DNA of 64,000 nucleotides from Isoetes taiwanensis (lineage: Eukaryota; Streptophyta; Lycopodiopsida; Isoetales; Isoetaceae), in NCBI GenBank assembly GCA_021234155.1, contig JAJEKV010000011.1, forward strand, positions 16,518,943 through 16,582,942, read 5' to 3'. The position numbers were made by a program, and so were the translations under genes. The notes under the pieces were generated by a model. It had not been told where the DNA came from. It did not search any database and saw nothing but the letters and a program-made list of their open reading frames with translations. Of this stretch, positions 33,070 through 45,269 are shown in pieces. Position 1 is the stretch's first letter. Each line of letters starts with the position of its first letter.

Positions 33070-34904
33070 TATTTTTTGCGAGAAAGCAACACTTTGCGGG
33101 CAAGATAATCAAAGATCAAAGATGGTAGTGGTACATAATTATGTTGCAATCAGTATCCATGGAATATCATTTAAGTGCAAGTGGAGAATACGATGTCAAA
33201 GAATGGTAGTGTATCAATGGTAGATCAGAAGTTTGTAAATGTGCTGAAGCCTATTGCAGAGGTATGAAAATGTTGTTTCTATTCTTGTTATGCCTGGCCA
33301 GCATGATTGAATGGAATGCCAAATGCTTCTAAAAAGAAAATGCCTTAGCAAAAGCAGAAATGGTATAAATCTCTGCGTCTCTTAAAAAAACCGTGCTCCC
33401 TTGCTATCAGAACTTGACGTATCTCAATTAAAACCAAGCCCTGTATTATCATTTATCAAGCTTATTCCTTCAAGCAAAGCCAAATCAAAGCCATGCTCAC
33501 ACCATCTTTTTCTACCATGGACCCTGCAAAAAGAAAAGAAAAGAAAAGAATTGCCAAGCCCTGCCTATGATCTGTGTTTACAATCCCTGCAAAGAAATAT
33601 CAAACTTTCTGCTCTGATTCTAATGTTATACACGCTGCCATAGCCCAAGAAGACATTGCCTAAGAAATCCGAAGCCCTAATCATCTGCCATACTAGATGA
33701 ATCCTGCTTCTGCCATAGCCAAGTAGACCTATTCTTTGCCATAACCCTGTTTTTTTCCTCTGGCCATATCTATCTGCCCTGTCGAATACTGCACCCGGAT
33801 CTGCAAAAAACCCAGGAGGGATTCGATTCCGCTAGTCCTTGCCATTCTGCCATACCCTAAATCCTCTGTTTGCTTTCCGCCACTACCCAACTCGCCTCCG
33901 CTCCTTTCTGCCCATGATCCTGTTGGATGCTCTGAGCCATTCCTTTGCCTACTTTCCCCTTCTGCCATATCTAAGATCAGGTGATCCATCTGCCTTCTAC
34001 AGATCCGCCATGCCCTAACTGCCCGGCCGCGCACAGATCCGATGCCCTAAACCTGGCCGCCTGTTCGTAGCAAGGAAAAAAAAAAGGAAATGAAAAGAAA
34101 AAAATCAAGAATGATCGAAAGCAGGTTATAGGAAAAATCAAAATCTTTTTGCCTCATAATCGTGCACATGGCATGATGGATAAATTGTGTGGCAATCAAC
34201 TGCCAGATCATGAGTTCAAGTCCAGGTGAAGACATGCTTTTCTCCAACATAAATTTGTGTATTATTGAAGATAGCTTTTTGAAGACCAAATCCTAGCATC
34301 ACATGGAACATAATATTTTTGAAGATGTTATCCTATTATGAAATTGAATATAAGCTTTATGCAAGAGATGGATATCCCATATATTTATTTCTCGAGAGAA
34401 GTTATAAAAACTCCAAAATCTTTGAAGACCAAATGATGTTAAAGCTATTATCTATTGTTGGAAGATCGTGTTCTCTCAAGATATTGAAGTTCAAGTATTA
34501 AGATGAAGACACATTGGTTGGTATTTTGCTTTTGCAATTTATGGAAGTCTAATATTTAAGTTATTCAATATTTGAAGGCATTTGTGGAAGTCGTACAAGT
34601 TTTCTATTTTATCTTTTCTCATGTTGTGGAGAGGGGATGAAGCGCCATCCCAAGGCAGAAGAGCGAGGTTGCCACTGACCTGGATGGGACTTGCCACCCT
34701 ATAATTGATGAAGTGATGTTAGAAGTTTTAGTATTTTTTTCTTGGAAGACTTCTATAGATGTTTTTGAAGGCTTGAAGACATTTGGACATTGGATTTTTG
34801 TTAAGTTGTGATGCTATTTAGAGGACCAAGTTGAAGACATGAAGATCGAAGAAAAGATTTTTGAAGAATTCATCGGGACGATGAATAATCTTGGGGGGGA
34901 ATAA
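33070..34904 (+). other. internal region 1 of the LTR element
   Basis: Non-coding. A leading block (ATCAGTATCCATGGAATATC ... GTGCAAGTGGAGAATACGATG) is shared with internal region 2. Pyrimidine-rich TGCCATAGCC words fill 33640-34020. A tRNA-like patch lies at about 34155-34235, and a GCGCCATCCC/GACCTGGATGGGACTTGCC block near 34640-34700. AAAAG repeats occur near 33525-33550. It ends in the purine tract before LTR2. Confidence 0.7.
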
Positions 34905-35605
34905 TGTTGTGCGTTTTTTCTTGACTATTTTTTCATGATGTGCCTAAATTGGTGAAATGTATGCATAAATGAAGAATTATATGGGTGTAATGTGGAGAAA
35001 ATGTAAAAAATGTGCAAATATTGTGGAGGAAGCATTTATGATGTACTGAAGTGGAACCTATGGACTTGAAGGAGTATTAAAGTCCTTAAGAAATATTTTC
35101 AATGGTTGATAATTTGATGATGTGTCATGAATCTGGGGAAGCATGGTAGTTGCAAAGAAGTTTGGATGACCTAGATTTGAAGTTGAGGTGGCAAAATCTA
35201 GTGAACTTATGGTAGTTAGAATTTGGATCTAAGGTTGTGATTTGCCTAGATCTAGTGGCTAGGATCAAGTAGAGTTTTCTATAAGATAGCCAAAATTCGT
35301 GTAGAAGGGAGGCCCAAATTTGGAAGATGACATCTGGGCAAAGTTCTTGAAGTTGTGAGTATGTTTCTTGATCAGTTGAATATTATTATGTTGAAGTATG
35401 ATATTTTGATTATGATTATGTGATTCTCCTATTTGTTATCTCTATTTCTATAATCTCAAAAGACTTGTGTAAGAATGATTATGTTGGTGATTTATGATGC
35501 CAGTAGAGTGAGGCTTAGCCTATCTCATATACCTTGAGATTTGCTTGGGTTGTTGTAGTTAGCTTTGTTCTTCAGTTTTCCTTGGAGTGCGTGAAGATGC
35601 TAACA
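34905..35605 (+). repeat. LTR 2 (middle) of the three-LTR element
   Basis: 701 bp, TGTTGTGCG at the start and GATGCTAACA at the end. Its first part differs from LTR1 and LTR3 (AATGTGCAAATATTGTGGA, GAAGTGGAACCTATGG), and the rest is nearly the same. Confidence 0.88.
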
Positions 35606-37276
35606 TATTTTGGGGCATTAGAGAAAGCAACACTTTGGGGCAAGATATTTCTTATCTTTAGATCAAAGATTAATTATGTTGCAATCAGTATCCATGGAAT
35701 ATCATTTAAGTGCAAGTGGAGAATACGATGTTCAAAGAATGGTAGTGTATCAATGGTAGATCAGAAGTTTGTAAAGCGGAGGAATATGTGTTGAAGCCTA
35801 TTGCGAGGTATGAAAATGTTGTTTCTATTCTTGTTTGGTCCGGCCAAGAAGGAGAATGGAAATATTCCGAATCTGGCTGTGAATCTTAACTTGTTTGCTC
35901 CTATTCCATAAATAATGGTATAAATGGATGGTACAAAAGTTTTTGTGCTCTTGCATCTGCTAGAACATCTTCGATGATTACATCTGCCATATTTTTATGC
36001 TCACGCCATCTTCTTCCACCACGGACCACTAAGAAGAAAAGAAAAGAATCGCAAACCCAAATCGCCATAACTTTGTTTCGCTCATGCCTTCTTGCCCTTC
36101 TAGTTTAGTTCTTTTCTTCCATATCCTATGCCATGAATTGTTCTGCCCCTGCCATAATCAAAGAAGAAGCTTTTTGCCATTCTTTGTGCCTTCTACTATC
36201 TACGCGAAAAAAAATATGATGAGAAAGGGAAGGAGCAAGCTTCTTCCATCGTTATTTTCCTTACGCCCATAACCTGATCCGCATGGCGAAACCTAATATG
36301 TTTTGCTTCCGGATTCACCGCCCGAGCTTGATCCGGGTCGCGTTCTTTACCCTTGCTCCATCATACCCTAACGGCCTTGCCATGAACAGAGGGAGTAGAG
36401 AAGAAGGAATTAAAAAATAAAATGAGGGTCGTTCAAAGGAAAGAAAATAAGGAAGTTTTAAAAGATAAGAAGAATGAAAACAAACAAAGTTTTAATATCC
36501 GGCAAATGGTTAGTTGGTTAAATGTTTGGCTATCAACTATTTGGTCAATGAAGTTCAAGTCCATCTAAAGCCTAGAAATGCTTTATTTTTCAAAGATGTT
36601 TGCTTATGGGAAGATCTTACACATTAATTTTGAAGCCCAAAAATCTTGAAGACTAAATGAGGTTGAAGATATATCTATATGATCATGTTATTTTCACTTA
36701 AGACTCTATTTTCCAACAAGACTATTTATTCTCCAACAAGCTTATTCAAGTCAAATAACTGTATTATGAAGATCGAGATTATGTGGTTAGTGCTTATGCT
36801 TTTGCAATTTGATTGGATTTCATTTTCAAGTTTTTTCAAGAATTCAAGCTATCAAATGAAGTTGTACAAGTTTTATTTTTTATTAAAGTGATTATGGATG
36901 GCATGATGGATGTGTTGACCTAGAAAGGCAGCAGCATCCCATGACCTATATAAAATGTGATGAAAAACTATAATTGTTGTGAAGGGGATAGAGCGCCATA
37001 CCAAGCAGTAGAGCGAGGGTGCCACTGACCTGGATGGGACTTGCCACCCTATAATTGATGAAGATGAAGTGATGTTAGAAGTTTTTAGTATTTTTTTTCT
37101 TGGAAGACTTCTATAGATGGTTTTGAAGACTTGAAGATATTTTGACATTGGATTTTTGCTAAGTTGTGATGCTATTTTTACGACCTACTTTTGAGGATCA
37201 AGTTGAAAACATGAAGATCGAAGAAAAGATTTTTGAAGAATTCATCGGGACGATGAATAATCTTGGGGGGGAATAA
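35606..37276 (+). other. internal region 2 of the LTR element
   Basis: Same block order as internal region 1 but diverged and shorter: leading ATCAGTATCCATGG block, AAGAAAAGAAAAGAATCGC near 36033, tRNA-like patch at about 36505-36560, GACCTGGATGGGACTTGCC near 37029, and the final purine tract near 37265. No protein is encoded. Confidence 0.7.
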
Positions 37277-37976
37277 TGTTGTGCGTTTTTTCTTGACTAT
37301 TTTTGCATGATGTGCTTAAATTGATGAAATGTGTGCATAAATGGAGAATAATATGGGTGTAATGTGGAGAAAATGTAAACAATGTGAAAATATTAGGGAT
37401 GAAGCATTTATGATGTATACAAGTTGAACTTATGGACTTGAAGGAGTATTAAAGTCCTTAAGAAATATTTTCAATGGTTGATAATTTGATGATGTGTCAT
37501 GAATCTGGGGAAGCATGGTAGTTTCAAAGAAGTTTGGATGACCTAGATTTGAAGTTGAGGTGGCAAAATCTAGTGAACTTATGGTAGTTAGAATTTGGAT
37601 CTAAGGTTGTGATTTGCCTAGATCTAGTGGCTAGGATCAAGTGCAGTTTTCTATAAGATAGCCAAAATTCGTGTAGAAGGGAGGCCCAAATTTGGAAGAT
37701 GACATCTGGGCAAAGTTCTTGAAGTTGTGAGTATGTTTCTTGATCAGTTGAATATTATTATGTTGAAGTATGATATTTTGATTATGATTATGTGATTCTC
37801 CTATTTGTTATCTCTATTTCTATAATCTCAAAAGACTTGTGTAAGAATGATTATGTTGGTGATTTATGATGCCAGTAGAGTGAGGCTTAGCCTATCTCAT
37901 ATACCTTGAGATTTGCTTGGGTTGTTGTAGTTAGCTTGTTCTTGATTTTCCTTGGAGTGCGTAGAAGATGCTAACA
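37277..37976 (+). repeat. LTR 3 of the three-LTR element
   Basis: 700 bp, TGTTGTGCG start and CTAACA end. It shares the subtype of LTR1 in its first part. Confidence 0.88.
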
Positions 37977-38700
37977 GGGTGATGTCGACCACTGTTAAGA
38001 GCAAGAAGCAACATAGAGAAGGCTAGAAAAGCTAATACTTACAAGTTAAATCTGAGTTCTATTTACTGTAAGCTAGATCGAAGCAGCATTTGGTTTCTAG
38101 TTTTTTGTTAGTCACAATAGCTAACTTGCAAAGAAAACTCCATAAGTAGTAGTTCCAACCCATTTTAAGCTTCCCTCCAGAAGGCATAAGTGCCGCATGA
38201 GAACAAATGCTTGGTAACATGCATATGGGAACATCCATAGGAGTTCCTTAAACTCCCATTCCTCGAGACTAGTTCCCATCCAAAGTTGAGATGGTGTGTA
38301 CTAGTGTGAATAGATGGGATTGTTCTACATCTCTTCATTAGATAAATGTGCCAACATGTATTGCTTCCTACCATGCGCAAGTGTGGGATTAATCTTTTTT
38401 GTAGTATGACATCTTGACTATCTCTAAAATCTGAGGCATCCTAAAGCTTATCAAGAAAGCATTTAAAATATATGTGATCCTCATTGTTCTGCATCTCTAT
38501 ACATCTCTGTCCCTACACATTCTATCTTGGGAACCAATCTGCGATTTTCTCCTTTCAACTGGCTTTAAGATGCTATGGACCTATAGCCATTGTGTAGGCG
38601 AGATCTAAAAGTCGAGTGGCTTCCATACTTACCACATTCGATAGTATAATATGTGTCGCCAAAACCAAAGATGTTGAGGTAAAATTCTGTTTCATGGAGA
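37977..38700. other. non-coding stretch
   Basis: No gene or clear repeat. Open frames on the minus strand (38165-38380 and 38573-38761) lack any family motif. Confidence 0.35.
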
Positions 38701-38729
38701 AGAATTGGCCGGGGGACCATTGACTTATC

Positions 38730-38855
38730 TCCATTGCCCGTAAAAAAGGCTTTCTAGACATGTTCCATTGTGTTCAAGTCTCTCTTGGGACATTTAAGAG
38801 ATCTTCATGGGATATTGTCATATGATAATGACATAAAAGTACTATCTATCTATTA
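38730..38855 (+). repeat. SINE-like element with TACTATCTATC tail, partial
   Basis: A Pol III B-box-like GTGTTCAAGTCTC lies at about 38769-38781. About 60 bases later comes a 3' tail AAAAGTACTATCTATCTATT. The same pair (B-box, then ACTATCTATC tail) occurs on the minus strand at 57.0 kb. The A-box is not clear here. Confidence 0.4.
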
Positions 38856-40090
38856 CGCTTTCCAGAAAAATATTAATTAACAAAAAAAATAAGGATCTTA
38901 TCTATTAAAATGGGATCGGGTTGGGTTACGTGCGGGAACACCGCAAGTTACGCCACATGCGGCATTCCCTCCCACTTGCGAGTCCCTTGCAAGATCGGCA
39001 AACAACATTGATTGCCAATTTTGAATCCGCCACAACACTTTTTTTTTTCCGGGGAAAAATTAAGCATACTATATATTTTTTTCATAAAAAATTGTTTGGC
39101 TATTTTTCAAAATCTTATAGTATTTTATGATATATATTTGGCTAAAGTTATTATTATCATCACATTTATATGCACGTGGACTTGGCGAAACTTTTGAATT
39201 AAGTATTCCTTTAAACTTTTACTTGGCTATTTTTTCTAACTATAAAAAGCAAAAAATGTAAATTATGTAGTTTTAGTCATATTGTACTACAATTATAAAT
39301 AATAATTGACAATCAAGGAGCATACAATAATATTAAAAAACTTGTAACAGAAGCTCACAACATAGCTTCTAACATCCATAGTCTGAACTACATTCAATGC
39401 AGCGACACCTTTCTAGATACGATGATATTCTTGAAGGAGGATGTTTTGTAACCAACTCGGGCATCTATATGGATCTTGGCCATCTCTTACAATTCCTTTC
39501 TAAAGATGCATATGTGGTATATGTAATAGAGGTTCATAGTTCAAAAAACTACTATCTTTGATGATGGTAGGTGGGATGTGTAAAAATCATTAATAAGAAT
39601 TCACTTTTGTTTGGCTATTAATGATTTAGTATATAAATATTGTAATAGAAAAAAAAAAAGAAAAAGGGGAAAAATAGTGGCTAATCCAAAAATAATGGAG
39701 TACTTGATTTAACTATGGCTATTTTTAGCACACCCCTCTACCGGCCTACAACCCTTTCCTCAAATTCTAGCCTATCCACGTGTAATTTCCATGTCATCAA
39801 AATCGATGTGGCTTGTTTTGCACCATCCGGATGTATAGTTACAAATCTAAAATTTTGGGAAAATTAAATTGACCAAAAATGGAGTGCGGCGGGCCATGGA
39901 GATTGGAGAAGGTCCGCGGATAATTTCTTCCTCTTTGTAATTTCCCTGTTGATTCAATCAATTTGTTTCAAATATTAGGTCACAAAATTAGCATCCATTA
40001 TAGTTGGATCAGCGAAAAGATGGTGCAAAACCGTGCTATGCGCCCCATCATAAGCGTATGGCTGGGACCATTTCCTTTTTCTTCGTTGTC
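38856..40090. other. AT-rich non-coding stretch
   Basis: Homopolymer-rich (poly-A near 39650, poly-T near 39039). No gene is seen. Confidence 0.4.
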
Positions 40091-40099
40091 ATATCCTTT

Positions 40100-40225
40100 T
40101 TAGCCGGGCGATCATGATATTATGTCCGTTTGAAGCTTCGGGATGACGGTTTCTTCAAAAGCTCAAAGCGGTGCCTTCTTGCCCTAGTGGCATTGGCGTT
40201 AAAATACTATCTATCTATCTATCTT
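40100..40225 (+). repeat. possible SINE-like 3' end with ATCT microsatellite
   Basis: The tail AAAATACTATCTATCTATCT extends into further ATCT units at 40201-40224. It resembles the tails at 38.84 kb and 57.0 kb. Upstream promoter boxes are not convincing. Confidence 0.35.
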
Positions 40226-40769
40226 TGTGAGGTAAAACAAACAACTATAGCCTTCTACAATTTTAGTCAATTGAATGTAGCTGCATTGTTTTAGGTTTAA
40301 GATCATTGAATCTTGCCCGTATTCTCATGATTTGATTTTAGCCCAAATGTAAAAGCCAGTTTTGTCTTCCTCCCGATACGAACGAGGTAATGCTTAATCC
40401 ATTTTAAATTGAAACAATGGCCGTAATATTGGGCAGCCATGATCAACTGGATTTGTAGTTGGGCTATGGTAGTTGGATGGTCAGTCTCAATAATGACCTT
40501 ATACCCATTTGCAAGTCATAAAACAAACTAGAAATGATGGGTTACGCTTTGTTAGGATTACGCCACCCAGATGGCCATGGCTTAACTCCGTTTTAAGTGC
40601 GGATGGATGCTTAAATTTGCTTGAATTAGGCAAAATACGAGAGTTCAGTATCTGACACTCTTATAAGGTGGGGTGATGTAATTGAGTAAAAGGCTGCTAT
40701 TGATGCATGCTTGAAGTAGGATGGTCATAGGCTAGTTAACTTTTTGTGGCCAGGTGTGGGGATGAGAAG

Positions 40770-42230
40770 GATTTTTCTGAGGAGGGCAAACGTGTTCGAA
40801 CACATTATGAAAGTTGGGCTAGATCGAATAAGCTTCTAAGGAATCTCTTTGTCCAGATGTATTATGCCAAATGTGGCTTTGCATGAATCAAGGGCAATGC
40901 ATGATGATCTGAGCATGCCAGCTCCTCATTCTTGAAACAACATAATTATTGGCATTATTGCAACAAGGTTATTTTGATGAGGCTATGCATCCTTTTTATA
41001 TAATTCCTTAACCAGATGCAGCTCTAGGGAATGCCATGATCAAGGCCTTTGCAAATCATGCTCAGCTTGAAAATCTTTGTAGAAATCCTTGAACATATGC
41101 CCCAGCAAAGTCTAATCTCTTTAGTAACAGGATATGCTAAACATGGTCAGCTCAGACAAGCCAAAAATTATTTCGAACAGATTCCAAAGCTGAGATGTTG
41201 TTTCCTGGATGGATAGCTATGCTCTCAGGTTTTATTGAAAATGGATATTTCAGTGAGCCCTAGACTTCTTTAGAAATGCTTTAACGAAACATGGTTTCAT
41301 GGATAACCATGCTTTCAGCTTGTGCTTGCCAAGGATACATCAAGGAGGTCTTTGCTATCTTTAAAACGGATGCCTCATCTTAATGGAGTTTTCATTAAAT
41401 TTTATGATTTGCATATGTCAAGAAAGGCAAACTGAAGGAGGCCATTCAATTGATGGAAGAAATGCCCGGACAAGAATGTAGTTAGTTGGAATTCCTTGCT
41501 GGGGCCCTCTTTGTCCCGGAGGCATTTGATCTTTTAAGCACATTTCTAAAGAAACTTGCTATCATGGAACCATGACAATTCCCATGTATGCAAAGAAACT
41601 TCAAGGACGGGTTCTTTTCTTTATTTAACGAATGCCTTATAGAGGCGGCGTAAACAAACTTGATTACCTCATGTCTTCTTCATGGATGATTGCGGTTGGC
41701 GCAAACTTCAACAAAATGTCACAACCAGTTTTGGCGAGTTGCCTTTGCAATGGCCCGACATATGCGAGCCGCGAGGCATGCGGAGGATGCACTTCATTTT
41801 TTCAAAACAAATAGCTTTATCCGATTTGATGCAACCCCAGGACTTCCACGATAGCAACTTATGCTCGTAGGGTCTATTAGAGGAGGCTAGCCAAGTCTTT
41901 GAACAAATTCCTTTGCACGATGTAGGCTCTCCAATTATCCGGCGGATGCCTTCGCAATCTTGTATCATGGATATTGGTTGTTTTACGCTTATGCTCAGCA
42001 TGGATGTCTCACAAATGCCTTGATATATCCGGAAATTGTATTTTGAAGGTGGTATACCAGCTGCTAACATGGTTGGTAGCATACCTTACGGGCCAAATAC
42101 GATGGCCTAATGTGCGAGCCATAGTAACCAACATGCCATTTCGGGCGAATCGACCTCATGGGAAACCTTTGCTTGAGCAAACATGGATATCTATCGTGAC
42201 ATGTCATATCACATGTTGAACCGGTATCAA
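40770..42230 (+). pseudogene. pentatricopeptide repeat (PPR) protein, decayed
   Basis: Plant PPR proteins bind organellar RNA. Across three frames the plus strand keeps repeat after repeat: GKRVRTHY (~40787), LLRNLFVQMY then AKCGF (~40835-40880), MPAPHSW (~40917), ILEHMPQQSLISLVTGYAKH (~41085), YAKHGQLRQAKNYFEQIP (~41131), VSWITMLSACACQGYIKE (~41291), YVKKGKLKEAIQLMEEMP (~41414), LEEASQVFEQIPLHDV (~41878) and YAQHGCLTNAL (~41991). The VSW.TML and YAK.G..EA signatures suggest the PLS subfamily. More than ten frame breaks and several stops remove coding capacity. No intron is apparent, as is usual for PPR genes. The start and any C-terminal E/DYW domain are not recognisable. Confidence 0.85.
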
Positions 42231-45100
42231 CAAAAAAATCTTAGCTTCGTGAATTACGACAAATAAAATGTTATCGGTCCTAGACATATATGGAAAGACT
42301 CTTGGCTTTTGTGACATGCCACCTTAATCTCAAGGCAAATACAAAACAACAATACATGAAGGCTATTCATCATGAATAATAGCATCATAGAGCTCAAATC
42401 ATGAAAGTTATGTTGAGTTTTTTAAATGCATTTTCACTGCATGGTAAAATGTGAGATCCATTACGTTCTCAAATTACCATCATCTTTTAGAGAGAGACCA
42501 GCAATTTGCAAAGGCAATATTGTATGGACTTTTAAATGAGAGAAGGGAAATGGCTGAAGACCTTTAAAAAGAGACCTATTTGTTTGCAAACTTGTGACCT
42601 AGATACTAATCTTTGTAGCTTTCATGTGAACATGAACAACCGAGTTTGTGAAGAGGATATGAGTTTCATTCCACAATGAACGGCTTTGAGATGCACCTTC
42701 CACAAAGGCTGGAGGGACGGTGAAAACTTCTACTCCTCTGAAAATTGTAACAAAATTTTCTAATAGTTCGGATGAGGATGAATTGGAGGTTAATGAATCG
42801 AGCAAAAATGGTAGAGCAATCACTCTTGAAAGTTGTTTTGAAACTTCACTCTCGGGGAGAAGATACACAAATGTGCATTGGTTTTAGAAGCTCTAGTAGC
42901 ATACCCAATATCTCAAACGGACCCGATTGGTGACCTCGACTTTCATTAATTACGGGGATAGGAGGAGGATATTACAACCGCATAATTTTTCATAGTTGGA
43001 TTTGCAGCCGATGCGTCGGTCATGGCATTTTGATGAAAAGCCCATAATTCTTACGCCATAAGAAATAATAGCATCCAGGTTCTTGAATTTGATCCGGCAT
43101 AATTCTCTAGAAATTAACCACCTACACCATTCTGAATCCATCTAAATGTAGTTAGAGCATTAGGAGTTGTTATTTAATTGGAAAAAGGTATTGACATTCC
43201 ACGGCATAATGGTGGGGCTATGGCTTGGAAAGAGGAGGGCTAGGAAGGAGATTTCCAAAAGAATTAGAATTCAATGTTCAGATTATGGCTGATACACCTT
43301 TTAATTATGGCTAATGCATTCTAGTAAGATGCCTCCCTTTTCCTCTTATTTTTGTTTCTCTTCTTTTATAATTGCATTTGGTAGCCGTCATAGTACGGAT
43401 TTGTGACTGCCATCTTTGGTCATGGCATTTTGATGAAACGACCTACATTGATATGTCATGAATAATACCATCCAGGTCCTTGAATTTATAGTCCGACTTG
43501 AGGTAAAAAAAAACACCATGTGCTTTGCATATGTACTAGAACAAGTCTGCTGCTGCGACTACTCTTTCTCATACAAGAATATGATATAAATTTTTTGTGT
43601 TTAGCATCTACTTGGTCTAGAATATTAAACTACTTTCAGCAATGGGTTTGAGGTGCCCATCTAAGAACTTGTGACCTGCAACGTAGATGCCCACTTGGTC
43701 TAGAATATTGAACTACTTTTCAGCAATGGGCGAATGCCCATCTAAAATGCTTAAATATGTCAAAAGCGAACTCTACAGGCAAGTTACTTATGTACAACCA
43801 ATGAATCGTTTGGGTACAATCAATGAGCCGTTTGATGCCTTCTTGACAAAACATCAACCTCCCTTAAGTATGTGCATAGCCGTTTGATGCCTTCTTGTGA
43901 AAATGTCAACCTCCCTTAAAGTATATACAATCTTTGGCTCCTCTATTCTAAGTGCGATTGGGAAATATGATTCTTATTTAAGCCTGAAAGTTCAAATTTT
44001 TGTGTCTCGGCAGTAATTCATGTGAATGTGAATTCCAAAAACTGGGTGCATAGGAATACTCTTTTCTAGTGCCATTGACAAGAATATAGAGCAAGATATA
44101 TTTTGTGAATATTCTACCCGATCAAGATTTGATACAATAGGCAGATTGTATTCCTTGGTAAATTGTTGTAAGTTTTGCAACTATGAGCATGGGCTCTCTT
44201 CATCATTTAGTGCTACTAGTCAAAACTACTAGTCAACTGAGTGTCTACCAGGTTTGATAAAATGCTCAGGCTTAGACAGTGATTCTGTCAAAGATGCATC
44301 TCCCATGGAATATCACTGCGCTACTGCTACAGCCATTTAAGCATCGGGCAACAAGACTATCTTGCTTGCAAATTTTATGAAGAGGCAATTTTGGTACCCT
44401 AATGGAGCTCAAATCAAAATGCTCTTGAAAATGATTCTTCCATTGAGGACCATACAAGTTCTAACTAAATATTGGAATAGCTTTGTTTTCTTAGGTAACC
44501 CGGTTCTGAATTACAATACAAATTCTACAAGCATTAATAACTCCCCAACCAGGATCGCGGTTGCATTGCCATCCAAATTATGGAGGCCATTTATCTCTAC
44601 AAGGTAGGCATCTCACGAATGCCAAATACTTGTGCCAGTGCATGCCATGTTGATGAGCTCTCTCTTTTCTAGATACAATTATTTTACTATCTTCAGCTTC
44701 ATGCAATTAATTGCATCTACAAGCGTCGTCATCATGTAAATATTAACCAATGAAATTTTCCATGTTAAACATCTGAGAAGTGTCATGTTTGCAACGGTCT
44801 CCAGGTAGGAAAAACTTTCCAACCTACTAGCACTATCTAAGTATTATCTTGCCTTATGCCTATCGAGAATTGGCACAAAACTTGAGTAGGAAAATTTGGC
44901 ATCAATTGTTTTTCTTATCTGGAAGCTCACTTCCATATGACTCAAGTCCTCAAAACCTTTTAATTAAGCATGCATTAAAATATCATGACGCATTCAAGAT
45001 AAACTTTAAAGACTATTGGTTCTCCAACAACGAGGTTAGGGGCGTCTACAAGGGATATTTGACATATACCAAAGTATGCCCAATTTGCATCATCATGCGA
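42231..45100. other. stretch without a supported gene; local duplications
   Basis: A ~100-bp block at about 43013-43110 (CATGGCATTTTGATGAAA ... ATCCAGGTTCTTGAATTT) recurs at 43421-43500. A TTGGTCTAGAATATT ... CAGCAATGGG unit occurs at 43612 and 43694. A GCCGTTTGATGCCTTCTTG unit occurs at 43827 and 43879. Small open frames show no family motif. Confidence 0.45.
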
Positions 45101-45105
45101 GTTAT

Positions 45106-45265
45106 AACATTGTCAATATCGTCACAAAAAGGTTGCTATGGTCCCCATCGTACCTAGTAATGGAGCCCCAACAATTTAGAGGAAAAACATTGTCAATATC
45201 ATCACAAAGAGGTTGCTATGGTCCCATCGTCCCTAAAGTAATGGAGCCCAACAATTTTAGAGGAA
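45106..45265. repeat. ~80-bp tandem doublet
   Basis: AACATTGTCAATATC, then GGTTGCTATGGTCC and TAATGGAGCC ... AATTT ... AGAGGAAAA, occur twice with a period near 80 bp and few differences. Confidence 0.88.
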
Positions 45266-45269
45266 AACA

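Larger units (their letters stand above)
32368..37976 (+). mobile_element. non-autonomous LTR retrotransposon, LTR-internal-LTR-internal-LTR
   Basis: Three ~700-bp LTRs each start TGTTGT and end GCTAACA. They enclose two related internal regions (33070-34904 and 35606-37276). Both internal regions end in a purine tract (CTTGGGGGGGAATAA) placed exactly before the next LTR, as a polypurine tract should be. Neither encodes gag, protease, reverse transcriptase or integrase, so the element is a LARD/TRIM-like non-autonomous form that would rely on proteins from elsewhere. A weak primer-binding candidate (TTTTGGGGCATTAGAG) follows LTR2. The five bases flanking the outer LTRs (CTGTG and GGGTG) do not match, so no target duplication is evident. 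Orientation is inferred from the purine-tract position. Confidence 0.85.

Noticed and set aside
33145-33240. Gag-like reading frame at the start of the LTR internal region
   Set aside because: The frame differs between the two internal copies and no gag or zinc-knuckle motif is seen.
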